Shown: positions 47,087 to 58,460 of the stretch, in pieces | Layout of the letters: each line of letters opens with the position of its first letter | Position numbering within the stretch: position 1 is the stretch's first letter | Origin: Hippasteria phrygiana | Lineage: Eukaryota > Echinodermata > Asteroidea > Valvatida > Goniasteridae | Reading direction: 5' to 3' | Length of the DNA stretch: 64,000 nucleotides | NCBI GenBank assembly: GCA_037893225.1 | Contig: JAZGUH010000283.1 | Coordinates: 62,001 to 126,000, forward strand | Translations under genes and position numbers: made by a program | Notes under the pieces: generated by a model | Seen by the model: the letters and a program-made list of their open reading frames with translations, nothing else | Told to the model about the DNA's origin: nothing | Databases searched by the model: none

Positions 47087-48226
47087 GAGCAAGTTCGATC
47101 ATGGACTATAGTTAACCATAGTTCAACATGTTCAAAGAAAGACAAAGTAACAACAAAATGATCGTTCACTGCTGCTGAATATTTACGTTTTTTTGCCATT
47201 TTTCTGATAACTGGTCCTCTCTGCACTGTGCTATTAAAACGGCTATTGGTCACCAGCGATGCGACCAACCTCGGTAGGCTGGTCGCGAATCGTCGACGAG
47301 ACTATAGTGCATACCCTTGTGTAATTGAGTGGGCTTTTCAGATAGATTCTTGGCAAACAGTTTTTTCTACTTAGTACATCATAAAATTATCAAAAAATTT
47401 TGTTGGATTTTTTTGGCGGCCATCTTTAAATCTGATGTAAAAAAGCTCTATTTTGCTCAATAATTTGCTTTTCTTTTCCATATTTCTTTGTGAAAATAAT
47501 TTTGTGTGTGCTCTGACAACTCTTTAATATATTAAATCAGCAACTCATAACCCAAGATGGTTCCTGAATTCAAAATGGCTGCCATATCATTACCAAGATG
47601 GCTGCCAAATTCAAAATGGCGGCAAATGTTAGTAGTTTTAACATCCAAAAATCAGATTTGTCTAAATATTTTATATTTCTTTACCTCATTACTTTGTTAT
47701 GATCAATGATCTCAGTCAAATATGCACATTACATTGATTAAAATATGCTTCAAGATGGCTACCAAGCTCAAAATGGCTGCCACGTGTTTTTTTAAATATA
47801 TTTCAGTACTTGATCTTGATTTAATATAGGCTGGTTGTTCAATGTGATATATTTTCAAACTTTCTTGGGTTATGAGTTGTTGATTTAATATATTAAAGAG
47901 TTGTCAGAGCACACACACACAAAATTTCACAAAGAAATATGGAAAAGAAAAGCAAATTATTGAGCAAAATAGAGCTTTTTGACATCAGATTTCAAGATGG
48001 CCGCCATTATACCAAGATGGCCGCCAAAAAATGGCCAAGAACAATTTTTGATAATTTTATGATGTACTAAGTAGAAAAAAACTGTTTGGCAAGAATCTAT
48101 CCGAAAAACCCACTCAACTAGATATTGTGACATAAGGGTATGCACTACTGTCCAACGTCGACTAGCGTGCGTTCGATCAGAGTTAGTCGAACTATGGTTA
48201 ACTATAGTCCTTGGTCGAACTTGCTC
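47087..48226. mobile_element. Foldback element with long inverted arms
   Basis: Outer arms (47087-47128 and 48182-48226) share GACTATAGTTAACCATAG and AGCAAGTTCGA. Inner arms (about 47308-47565 and 47862-48145) run for more than 250 bp with few differences. The loop between 47566 and 47861 has several AAGATGGCTGCC motifs. Related outer ends appear degraded at 16965-17095, 49888-50060 and 51905-52050. It lies between gene B exons 8 and 9. Confidence 0.7.
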
Positions 48227-48276
48227 TATTGTGCTCACCTTAATCGTGAATATATTTTTGGCATTTGTTCCCGTAG

Positions 48277-48389
48277 GACTCGGTGTTTCAACCTGGTCGA
48301 TTCAAGGTCTGCAGCGTGGTTGGTTCAAGCGGTATACTTAACGGTTCACGATGTGGCAGGGAAATAGACCAGGCAGACTTCGTCTTCAG
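48277..48389 (+). CDS. Gene B exon 9: first half of sialylmotif L
   Basis: The exon is 113 bp, acceptor TTCCCGTAG, donor GTGAGA, phase 0 to 2. The peptide carries [22 protein letters not shown] and ADFVFR (residues about 405-441). All L-motif residues seen in gene A are kept. It begins about 50 bp after the end of the inverted-repeat element at 47087-48226. Confidence 0.95.
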
Positions 48390-48449
48390 GTGAGACATTT
48401 CTAGCGTTTTTGAGCAAATTGGCCTAGGTCTTAACATTATAGAGCACTC

Positions 48450-48645
48450 GAGTCCATCACTAGATCAGAAGTCCCTGCAAGTCCATCACAAGCCCTCCAT
48501 ATCCCAATCACAATTCAAATGAGCTTTGACAAAGGCATTCCTTTGTCATTGTTCACCCAGTTACTTGTGACCGGCTTTGTGAAAGGACTTCTGACTGGAC
48601 TTGCGAAAGGATTTGGGAGAGGACTTGCAGGGACTCGACTACAAC
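48450..48645 (+). repeat. Dispersed AAAGGACTTG repeat, copy 2
   Basis: The block matches 26075-26262, including GACAAAGGCATTCCTTTGTC and GTTACTTGTGACCGGCTTT. A diverged inverted relative lies near 54006-54135. Confidence 0.7.
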
Positions 48646-48837
48646 GCTGTTATAGAGGCTATCGTCTTCGCCATAATAATAATAGCGATTCACAACATAG
48701 GGCTCTGGCACCGGGAAAGGCCATTTTCAAACTGCGCGGCCGACAAGTTATCCTGACCACCTCGTTGATCCTAGGGGTTTTTCTAAGGAAATTTCAGGAT
48801 CGTACTACTGTTCCCACATCTGGGCTGGTGCTTCTGA

Positions 48838-49300
48838 TTGTCACTTATCTGTATATTAGACAGAGTACAGAAGCGCATTGTTAATTTGGTTGGAGAAGAG
48901 TTGGGCTCATCCTTACAATCACTCTCTCACCGGAGATCTGTTGCTACTCTTTGTCTGTTCTATGGAAATAAGTTTTCATGGCAAATGTTCCACCGGCTTG
49001 TCCAGCTTGGTTTCTCCTGTTCGGGTGTTTGAATATGAATTTCGGCTTTCCGCCTGCATAGCTGTATACTCTGTAGCTGTACTTAGATGTAGAACGAAAA
49101 TCTATATGACAATATATTTTCCCCTCGTTCCGTATCTCTGTGGAATTCTTTGCCAGGCGCAAGTTTCCCTTCACGATCTAACGATCTTCCCTGCTTCAAG
49201 AGGAATCTTATTCATACCCCTTGCATCTTTGATTCTTTTCCTTTTTGTAGCTCCGTACCTTGAGTGGTTTTTAGCTTTGTTCTGGCGAACTTGCATAGAA
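48838..49300 (+). pseudogene. 3' fragment of a non-LTR retrotransposon ORF2
   Basis: With frame changes the sequence reads DRVQKRIVNLVGEELGSSLQ, SLSHRRSVATLCLFYGNKFS, then LVSPVRVFEYEFRLSA and YFPLVPYLCGILC. This follows the layout of the C-terminal end of many animal LINE ORF2 proteins. It is broken by frameshifts and lies in gene B intron 9. Confidence 0.65.
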
Positions 49301-49446
49301 AATATATAAATTTAAAAATACATTGTAGTAATATTGAAAAGCATTTGGAAGCCGTAAACAATAACCACTGAAATGTTCGAGTCCGAGACCAGACTAGTCG
49401 GTGTTTGGTACCAAGACGCTCATGTAAAAAAACAATCTATTTTCAG

Positions 49447-49536
49447 ATTCAATTTAGCTCCGGTACGGGGTTTCGAGGAAGACGTCGGCACAAAGACAAA
49501 TTTTTCAACCATGAATCCAACGTTCGTGATACGCCA
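49447..49536 (+). CDS. Gene B exon 10: second half of sialylmotif L
   Basis: The exon is 90 bp, acceptor TATTTTCAG, donor GTGAGT, phase 2-2. The peptide is FNLAPVRGFEEDVGTKTN followed by FSTMNPTFVIR and a split Gln codon. It matches gene A exon 18121-18210 in length and at most positions. Confidence 0.95.
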
Positions 49537-50160
49537 GTGAGTATAATCAGTATTATTTTGTTTTCATTTACTTGTATAGGCCTAAGTGTTTAAGTTAATT
49601 TCCGCATTAAATGGCTCGTTTGGACTCCGTTTCTCAGCAAAATGTTCTCGAAGAACATGAGTTGTTTTGGAAGAATGATTCTTTTGTATTGTTATTCGCC
49701 CCTTCCACGGTTTCACTGTATTGGAACAAAAGCGAGGTTACACTTTCAAAACAAAGACTGGTGAGATGTGAGGATCGATTCAAGTATAGGCCAGGTTTGT
49801 CTGTGAGGCCTCTCATATTCGATCAAGGAACTTTGGTTAAATAATGGTCGATTCGTGACGTACCCCCTTACACCTGCGCAATTACATCCAAGTGCGAACG
49901 ATAGGTAGTCGAACTATGGTTTCACTGGTCACATTAGTGCGAGCAGTGTTGCTATTGATAACCAGCGCGACCATGCCCTGTGGATTGGTTCCGTCTAGTC
50001 GACTAGACGTGGTCGACAGACAGCGTCCGGGTAATCATAGTCCTGATCGAACGTGCTCCTGGACTAAAGATATTAAGATGTATACCCGGAAAGCTTGTAA
50101 ATTGGTAAGGGATATGTTCATTATAAGGTTATGGCTTTATCTTGTTTCTTCGTCTCACAG

Positions 50161-50408
50161 ATTTGACGCTATCGAGCATAACGAAAACGTCAGTCGTTTC
50201 ATCGAGGCACTGGGAGAATTCCAGGGAAGCTATTTATATCTGCCAGGATTCTCTATGAACGTCAGCCTTAAGCTGTTGATGAAAGCGGCCAAGGTTGCCA
50301 GCGACGCGGGCGTTGTCAAACCGATCTATGGCAGTCCCTTCCACTTCCTCACGGTGGCAGATCTGTGGCGAAAGACACTTAATACGGGCAATAAATGGCC
50401 GTCGACAG
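50161..50408 (+). CDS. Gene B exon 11: L-S linker and start of S motif
   Basis: The exon is 248 bp, acceptor CGTCTCACAG, donor GTGAGT, phase 2 to 1. It encodes about 83 residues including SYLYLPGFSM, YGSPFHF and the terminal KWPSTG. The NVS near its start and a second NVS after PGFSM are possible sequons. It has the same length as gene A exon 19780-20027. The reading frame continues some way into the intron, but homology and the GTGAGT donor fix the end. Confidence 0.95.
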
Positions 50409-52900
50409 GTGAGTTTCAGCCGTCTGGCCAACGGCCTGATATAAGGCCTAAATCAACTTGGTTCTATCCTCTAGTGTGGCTGGTTCCCGCCCTCAAAGTC
50501 TTTGGAGCTAGTTTGGATATCGACAAGAGCTTTTGAATGGCCTAGTCTGGTTACCAGACCTGCGCAAGTTCGGATGCTGCTGACCTAGTCCCTTTTGTCA
50601 ATTTGCGATTTAAATAACGAATGCGTGGTCTGTTTCATATGAATTTGTTGTGTTCACTTAAGCTCAAACCTCTGTGCGGGGCCCATTTCAGGGCGAAAAT
50701 CCGCGTAAAATGACCCTTTTTTCGACGTTTCGAGTCATAGTTTGATAACCATGCGGTCTTTTTCACCGGGTTAAACGGTTCTATACGATTTAACTCTTTG
50801 TCGTTCTCGTGATATATATACATATATTTTATCTTGAAAAAAATCCACGTACTTTCGGCTTTGAAAATGTGTACTTTTCATCATTTTTCTGTGTAAACGC
50901 ACCGATTGAGCGCCCTCGTGTCGACTCTTTTGACTGTAACTCCTTACTGGAGTATCGAATCGTACGGGGTTAAACGGAATCGAATAGCTTAGATCCTCCT
51001 CTTTCCTTACATGTAAAACCTGTTACGATTGGTTGAAAAAAACCTACGTACTTTTCACAAAGAAAAAAGTGGCCAATGACAACTTTCGATTGATAAGGCA
51101 TTGTTCGAGACTTACATCGATCTACCATTGCTTACCACGCGTTACATGATCTTGGACTCTGCTCATCACCCGTTTTACAAGACAGATTTTCTTCGATTTT
51201 ACTGTAACTAAGACATTTAAAAACTATCCATTTGTGAATCAGTTATCTGGGATTAAAACTGTGTTCTTTTGAGGAGTTAATTTCATTTTGAAATAATGTA
51301 AATTTGGAACTGAATATTGTTCATTCAAGGCAGCTACAGAAATTATGTGATGCAAAGAACGTGCACTTGTTTATTGGGCCGTACCATTTTGTATGTGGGG
51401 AGTATATATATGTATGTACACCCACATACGTATGTCTTTTCCAAAATAATTGAGATTATGTGTTGTTTAGAAAATTAAACAATTACTTAACTTAACTATA
51501 TCTTTGTTTCCTACTTGCAGCTATAAACCAGTGCCTGTGTTTATGCATGTCCTCATGCAAACATGTTTTGTTTTACCCATTTTGTGAATGGAGTGTGCCG
51601 GGCCACATTTCAGGGCCGAACGCACAGCTACACAGGGCCAGCGTTAATCCAATTTAATAACCATAGACCTCCGTGGTATACTCTACGCGCGAGATTTAAA
51701 CTGTGAAATTAAGTGAACAAAAGTGGGGTTAACAAATTCATATGTTTACTCGAACGGACGCGTCTAGTCGATCGATTACGTCTAATGTATAGTTAGCGTG
51801 CAGCAACAACAAACTGCAAAGAATGTCGTCTGCTAGATGTTAACGAAGCAAATTTTGGCACGTAATTTTTATTTTCTATTATTTATTTCTATTATTGACG
51901 TAACTCGCGAATTTGACTAGAGAAACCGTGGTCCGGGGCTAGGTTGATGCAGTTGGACAAGCTAGTCAAACCACGCAGCGTTCGAGTGACATCTAGATTG
52001 ACTTTGGTTAAGTGTAGTCGACTCTAGTCGCCCAACCGAACTTGCTCCCTGATGAATCTGACTATTCTCCACGATTCGTAGATCCGGTAGCCGCCAATGT
52101 CTACGTGACCCCAAAAAACGGAGAAATTCCTCCTTTTCCGAAATTGTCCGTAGTATTCCTAACTCGTTTTCGGATGTTGTCGTTGATGTTCACCAAGCAA
52201 AATTGCTGTCAGACCCGTTGTCGATCCTGAAATTTCTCAATTATATCGAAGCTTAAAAATCTATGCCATACTCTTGCAGTATTCTCCCTTTTTAAGATTT
52301 GAATGCTGTTTTCATCGTATATAAATCGGTTTACACCATGAAGAATTTTGTTGTTGAATGCGCATGGCAAGTTGTTGCAGCGGTTGGGAATAACGTGATG
52401 CAGTGCAGGTGTATCGATATAAATATCCTAACGAGATGGAGGAACTTCTAGGGGTGAACCTTAATTAATATCGTCTACCGGCCCCCACATTCGAAGTCAG
52501 ACCGATAATGGCAGGACCGGGAGCCAGCCTAGCTTTGTTCTGTGAAATTTTCTTTTAGCTTTTATCTTGAGAATCAATTTTTACTCTTTGCATAAGTGCA
52601 TTTGGACCAGAAGTACTCGTACACATGCATTTTTAACTGAATTTCTATTTTACATTTTAAAAACAGCATAATGCGGATATTTCTTAGTAAAAATATCTTT
52701 TGCCAGAAAATCGATTACCCAATAGCTTCCCTGGTCCAAAACTAAGACAGGCATACAAAATTATGAGTATTACTTGCGAATAGAAAGTGACCGACTAAAA
52801 TCGACAGTTAAACACGAACGAGTTACTCTGCAATAGCTTTGGTCTCCTCTCAACTCACGCCTCCAACGAGAACCCTTCGTTTCGTATGTTTTTTTAACAG
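50409..52900. other. Gene B last intron
   Basis: No coding pattern or clear transposon is seen in about 2.5 kb. It includes a degraded relative of the foldback end near 51905-52050. Confidence 0.5.
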
Positions 52901-53118
52901 GTATGTACGCAGTCACTTCAATCCTCGAAGTCTGCGACCGGATAAACGTCTACGGCTTCTGGCCCTATGCCAGATCGCTTATAGGCAAAATAGTCCCGTA
53001 TCACTACAACAACAACGTCAAGGGAACCAATGTGCACAACTTTGACCAGGAATTCAAAACGATGGTGCTTCTGCACGAAAGGGGCATCATTCGTCTGCAA
53101 CTACATGCCTGCAAGTAA
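52901..53118 (+). CDS. Gene B last exon: sialylmotifs S, III, VS and stop
   Basis: The acceptor is TTTTTTTAACAG. The peptide MYAVTSILEVCDRINVYGFW completes motif S, followed by YHYNNNVKG (motif III region), EFKTMVLLHERG (VS, His613) and the C-terminal LHACK before TAA at 53116-53118. Exon length (218 bp) equals that of gene A. I saw no convincing AATAAA signal close downstream. Confidence 0.95.
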
Positions 53119-54276
53119 TGGAAAGGTTCAGCGGTGTTCCCAAAGGTCAAACGAAGCTCAGTCGTCAATATCTAGTATTAGACTTCTGGGTCCAGATCGC
53201 GGCCAGGGGCCACGGGTGTAGCGTGAATTTCAGTCATTATGAAATTCAGGCTCATTGGTAGTATTGCACATGGCTAAGTGAAGATATTTGGAGAGTGGCT
53301 GGTCACGTGAAAGGGTTTAACCAATAATAGGGAAAAGGAGTCTGATTTTCATCGGAGTCTGATTTTCATAATGACACCGGATTCGCAAAGTGCGCCACTA
53401 ATAGTTTGTAAAGGAGAGTCCATTATGGGTACTGATCTCCATGTATAAACATCTGGATAACTCATTGCCTGTTCGAGTTGACGACACCGTTTACCATCTT
53501 TCCCACTCAATGATATGCGCGAACGTACTTACAAACTGTTGTACAAGCATGACGTAAGCAGGTGCTAGGCAGCAATGATTTATGGATGTTCCATGAGTGG
53601 TAATATGGCGGCTGCTGGCTTTCGTTGTTCGTTTACCACATGGACATGTAGTGACCTGGTCCGGACGTGTCTACAAATGCGCAGTGGTATGGCATGTGGT
53701 GCGCACTATGCCCTGTCCGTTATACACTCTTGGTGGCGCACTATTGCGAATGGTCCCACGCGAATAATTATTGGTGCTCAACTCTCTTTGCATGCAATAT
53801 CATTTACACTGCAAAATGTCGACACACTGACAGAGAGGATTAAATTTGTTTCTCAATTTGTATAAACATCGTGGCGTTTCTCAATTATTTTGTCGTTTGG
53901 AAAAACAGGTCCTCTGCAGAATATTGCGCTTTGAAATGCAACGGGGAAAAATGAAATTTCTTTCAAATCGGATCCATTCAAAGTTTTGGCATATAGCACT
54001 AGTGATGTAGTCGAGACCATCACAAGACCAGGCACAATACCAACTGCAAAGCATGCACAAGACCATTCACCAGACCAGCTTGTAATACAGGCACAAGTAA
54101 CAGGCATAAACCATGACAAAGGAATGCTTTTAGTACAGTTCATTTTAATAGCTTGAGACTTGAATTAACCGTGAAATGATTACACAAAACAAATGGATCA
54201 GTATGGAATTCGTGGGATTTACATAGTTTGGTTCAAACGTGTTTTCCTTCCACAGAAAGAATTCGTTGATTCTTTA
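53119..54276. other. Sequence downstream of gene B
   Basis: It should contain the 3' UTR of gene B. No strong AATAAA was recognised close to the stop. A relative of the AAAGGACTTG repeat is present near 54006-54135. Confidence 0.45.
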
Positions 54277-54757
54277 GCCCTTTTCACACTAGACAAATCT
54301 CGGGGTTGATGCGGGGTTGCATGACGCGGGGTTGAAAATATGCGATATTTTAACACTTGTAAATTTTCAACCCCGCGCCAACCCCGAGATTGATATCGCC
54401 CCGGGTTGAACTCAACCCTGCAGACCAGGGTTGAGATTTTTCAACCCGGGTTGAAACTCTCGATCGCCCCAGGTTCAAAACGGTATCATGAAAAAAAAAC
54501 AGTTGGGTTTGCGCTGGGTTAAGAGTCGTGGGAATTTTTCCCGTTGTATAGGATACCAATGGCAAGTGTGAATCGTTCAAGCGCATCTCCGGGTTGAAGT
54601 CGCCCCGGTGGCGAATAATAAACTCGGTTTGGACGAATCAAGTGTGAAACGACGCAGGGTTGAGCACGTTGTTAACAAATACAACATTCAACCCGGGGCG
54701 GCCCCGGATTAGCCCAGGGTTGAGTTCAACCCGGGCTGAGAGTCTCTAGTGTGAAAG
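54277..54757. mobile_element. MITE with TTTCACACTAGA ends and many GGGTTGA motifs
   Basis: TTTTCACACTAGAC at the left pairs with GTCTCTAGTGTGAAAG at the right. Between them are more than a dozen GGGTTGA or TCAACCC motifs in both orientations, like the subterminal transposase-binding repeats of some DNA transposons. No coding sequence. Confidence 0.7.
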
Positions 54758-56179
54758 AACTTTTGTGGCAATCACACTGACAGTCCGTTATACGTTATAT
54801 CAAGACTGTATACAAACCGATCTAGATTTCAAATCAGTGGTGTAAATCCATGCCCAAAAGTGGGGGAAGATTAACCCCAAAAGTAACCACCTGTATACTT
54901 GGGGCAGATTTGGCAAGATCAATCCCTTGCGCTAAAACAAAAGGTAGTATTCTGGTTGTAGGCCTATACTCAGGGAGCCGGGATGGTTTTAAAGAATGCT
55001 TTGCAGGCCTGAAGAGCAGGGGTAATAATGATGTAGCGTCATGAGCACCACGTTAATGGATGCATTTATATAAACTCGCGGGAAAAGTCGTACGAACTTC
55101 CTTTGAATAATGCATGGTTCTTATAATAATTAATGGTCAGATCCGATTAACTAATACAATTTGTGAAGTATGAGTTTTTGAAGTCGTTTCTGCGTAGTAG
55201 CATTTTTAACTATTTATGACAATTTATAATTTATATTTGCATTTGTAAAAATCATATGACAAAGGTTATTAATGGCATTTTAATTGCTTTTATTGTTGAT
55301 TTCAACATTTTGACTTTTCCATATTGGGATTACCGTGCGGAATAAAAATGAGATTCCGTGTATTTCTATGTGACTGTGTGGTTTTATGGTGTTTTTTGTT
55401 CATAAAGAACACTTATACTTGTTGCAGTTTCTAATGACGTCTGCTAGACAAACTAAATAAATGGACATTTGTCGGTAAGATCGAACAAGATAGTAGACTG
55501 GTTTCTAGTCCCTTCATTGTCGATGTCCTCGAATGCAGGGACCGGTGCTAATAATTAGCGGAAACCCGCAGGAATTGCTTCTGGTATTATGGTTTCTATA
55601 TTTATTTACCCATAATCCATTGCGGTGTCCTCAGCCGCTCCAAAACTTCGCCTACACGTGCAATATGCAAATAAAATGTATACAAACCCACGTACGAAAA
55701 TATAAAAAAAGAGCGTCCAACTCGACCCTTTGAAGCCGGATGACGCCAATAGACGCAAAAAATTGCCACCAGGCCGAATGACGTCTATACACGCCATTTT
55801 CTGCATTTTCAATCCATAATTGTCCGATTATTGTGTATGTTAACGCTTGGCTTCACAAACCTCTTGTGTCCCTTTCGCTTGGCTGCACAGGCCGCCCCGG
55901 CACCCCGCTGATTCACCAACTCTTGCTAGTTTTCTCTATTCTCCCGAAAAGGATTTCATACAAAATTGTTAGATTTCCATAGTCATAGTGGTCAGAAATC
56001 CAGTTCGAAAGCCACTTTAGCATAAACGCCCATTATTAAAAATCTTTGACTTTTTAGGACAAATTATTTTAAATGGTACTCCGGCACTCCAATGAAATAC
56101 TATAGTAAGGCCAATTTCCCACTTTCGGGGTCGACATCGCGTCTATCGCGTTGTATTAGATGGTGGACAGTACAGCAGT
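54758..56179. other. Intergenic, nothing recognised
   Basis: AT-rich sequence without a coding pattern; a GC-richer part starts near 55850. Confidence 0.4.
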
Positions 56180-56359
56180 ATGGATTTCGCGCGAATGCCA
56201 GTGGATGAGTTAAAGCAATATTTGAGTAACCGGGAAATACCTTGTGCGGGAAAGAAGAGAGATGAGTTGATAGATTTATCGGAGAAGGGGTGTAAGAAGT
56301 ACGGTCGATGCATTGGCGATACCCACTTCCGGTTTTGCGATGTCGACTTTTTCCCATGA
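56180..56359 (+). CDS. Short ORF with a SAP-like motif, possible first exon
   Basis: Fifty-nine codons from ATG 56180 to TGA 56357-56359. Residues 6-35 read MPVDELKQYLSNREIP, CAGKKRDELIDL, close to the SAP motif (hydrophobic-x-x-LK-x-x-L-x-x-R-x-ipx-x-GkK-x-eLi-x-L), a helix-extended-loop-helix DNA-binding fold. SAP domains begin many nuclear proteins, and also SAP plus YqaJ-like proteins that are repeated in invertebrate genomes. A splice donor may exist inside (for example near TACGGTCGATG), so the true exon could be shorter. No partner exon was found. Confidence 0.45.
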   Translation: MDFARMPVDELKQYLSNREIPCAGKKRDELIDLSEKGCKKYGRCIGDTHFRFCDVDFFP

Positions 56360-57399
56360 TGCACTGCGTAATTTGGCCGCTCCCCGGCTTGGCGCTGGCG
56401 GCGCACCGAGTTGTGAATCGACCGAATTGTGTACCTTTATACGTTCTTGTAACATGAAAAGTTCTGTACAGTATGGTCAAATCAAAGTACAAATACCACT
56501 ACACGGCGCATGTGCAGTAGGCCACGTTTGGATAAACACCACTTGGTGTTGTGCACAGATCAGTGAAGAGCTGATAATACCCATACTGGAACTTTCCACT
56601 TTTTCACGCAAAATTTAACAACAAAAATCCAAGAATGAGAAAGGCAAAAAAATACGAATCAGTGAGCGCGTAAGCAGAGATGTGAACCGGCAAAAGAAAA
56701 TATGATTTCTTCACTAACAGCTTCACTAAGTTTATGTCTGTAGTTGGTTTAATACCAGTTTACCAGTTACTAGTTTGGTTATTATTTTGGTTACCAGTTG
56801 TGCACACTTCGTGCTTTACACAATGACCGAGGACAAGGCTTTGTCGTCTCTATTCTCCCGTATAGACTGAGTACACGCGTGTGCATCTGAGGACTATTGT
56901 GGCCTTGAAGGGACATCACACATTGCAGATTTCTGCGCAGATATTTGCGATGTCGCCCTTGGGACCCGCCTGTTTGGTAGACCTTTCGGTCTCCGCGCCG
57001 GGAGACGACCGGTCGCAACCCAGGCTTGGGTTGGGGCGGGTGGAACAAGTTCGCAGATTCTAAATCGGACTTTGCTTAAAATGTAGGCCTATCATTGTCT
57101 GATTCGCTTACGCAAGTCAACAACCCCTCCTACACGAATGGGGTCGGTCCAGCTGGCTCCTCAAATCGGCTCCTCAAATCGGCTTCTCAAATCGGCTCCT
57201 CAAATTATGCTAATGAGGCTAAATGCAGCGTTCTGATTGGTCGAGAGGCCGGGGAACAGGGGAACAGGTGAAAAGGGGCGTGGTTTTACCGGAACAGACC
57301 CTACTTACTACTCATGCAGCAATGACTCACGTAATTAATTGTTAGTTTATTTATACCTTGAAACTCATTCTTAAATGTGTTGAATAGCGCTGTTTTGTT

Positions 57400-58460
57400 T
57401 AGCACAGACATTCTCCACGTATGTTGACGTATATTGCGGGTGTATCAGTTTAGTTTATTCACAGGCTGGTATGCTGCACTCGCATAGTTTAAGCCGTTGC
57501 CCGGATCGGGTCTTTTGTGGCTACGGCTTCGAATTTGGCCATTGACAGGCTACGGTAAAGAGCCGTAGCCATTGATAATAATGTCTGTGAGATAGTCTTA
57601 CTGCACAAACGCTATAACAACACGAACCATTCAAATTGTCCAATTCTCGGGGTTTTCTATCGAATGTTTTTGGGGTTCTTTTTATATCCCGGGGATAACA
57701 TTTATTGCTCTTTCATCAATTCACATCATTAGAAATACAACACTGCAGGAAATTAATAAAGCATGATCTATATAGGTCGAAGGCCGATTTTGATGTGACA
57801 AGCAACATGTGAAACATACATTTAATCTTGACAAAGTAAAGAGTAATGCTCCCATTTTGCATGAAACTTCTCGGTAGCGCCGTTAACAACAGACACATAT
57901 TTCTCCCAATTATAATAGTTCTTTATGTCCTTTTTGAAAAGTGAAATAGATGGATATTTCTCGTTTATTTTCATTTTGTAAATATGAAAACGAGAAATTA
58001 AAATAATTGGGTTAAGGCATTGTGCACAGGAAGTATCCCAAGAAGATACACATTATAGAATCAGGCGTGCAAAGGTTTTTTAAAGTATTGATTTCTTTGT
58101 ATTTGTCAGGTGAAGTCGAAAGTAGATAGTATCGATTCTTGGCATATTTATATAGTGATTAGTATCGATATGATTAAAAACATATTGAATTATGCACTAT
58201 TCGAAAATCACCGGGATCGCTGGTTCAGTTTCAATTGCTGCTACAGAATCGAAGAACAGCCTACACCGGGTTTGAACTCGTGAATCTGACCCCAAAAAAA
58301 CTTTGCACACTAGCAATCGCCAGAAAGGTTTCAAGTTGGTCGTTAGCTTCACTTCGATCCATGGGATTCGCAATCTTGTGAAAACCTCGCTTCCAAAGAA
58401 TCTACTAAAAAACTATGACAGCAACAGAGGAAATCAACGAACATTACTACTTGTAAAAGG
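57400..58460. repeat. Large dispersed repeat, related to 33850-35750
   Basis: Shared blocks include TCTTTTGTGGCTACGGCTTC, GTCTGTGAGATAGTCTTACT, TATCGATTCTTGGCATATTT and AAGTTGGTCGTTAGCTTCAC, in the same order as in the 34-kb region. The family is unidentified. Confidence 0.6.

Larger units (their letters stand above)
28189..53118 (+). other. Gene B: complete alpha-2,8-sialyltransferase (ST8Sia-like) with expanded stem
   Basis: Twelve exons join in one frame to 626 codons plus stop: 28189-28595, 38254-38364, 41964-42074, 42310-42417, 43343-43453, 44552-44644, 45493-45612, 45918-46068, 48277-48389, 49447-49536, 50161-50408 and 52901-53118. The layout is typical of a type II Golgi glycosyltransferase: cytoplasmic tail (residues 1-68), membrane anchor (about 69-86), a long stem (about 87-314) with five related Lys/Pro-rich modules, and the catalytic domain (about 315-626). 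The L motif starts near residue 415, S near 551, motif III is at 588-592 and the VS His is residue 613. ST8Sia enzymes are usually about 350-400 residues, so the tail and stem are unusually long. Introns from the stem onward match gene A in phase. The first intron is about 9.7 kb and full of repeats. Confidence 0.9.
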
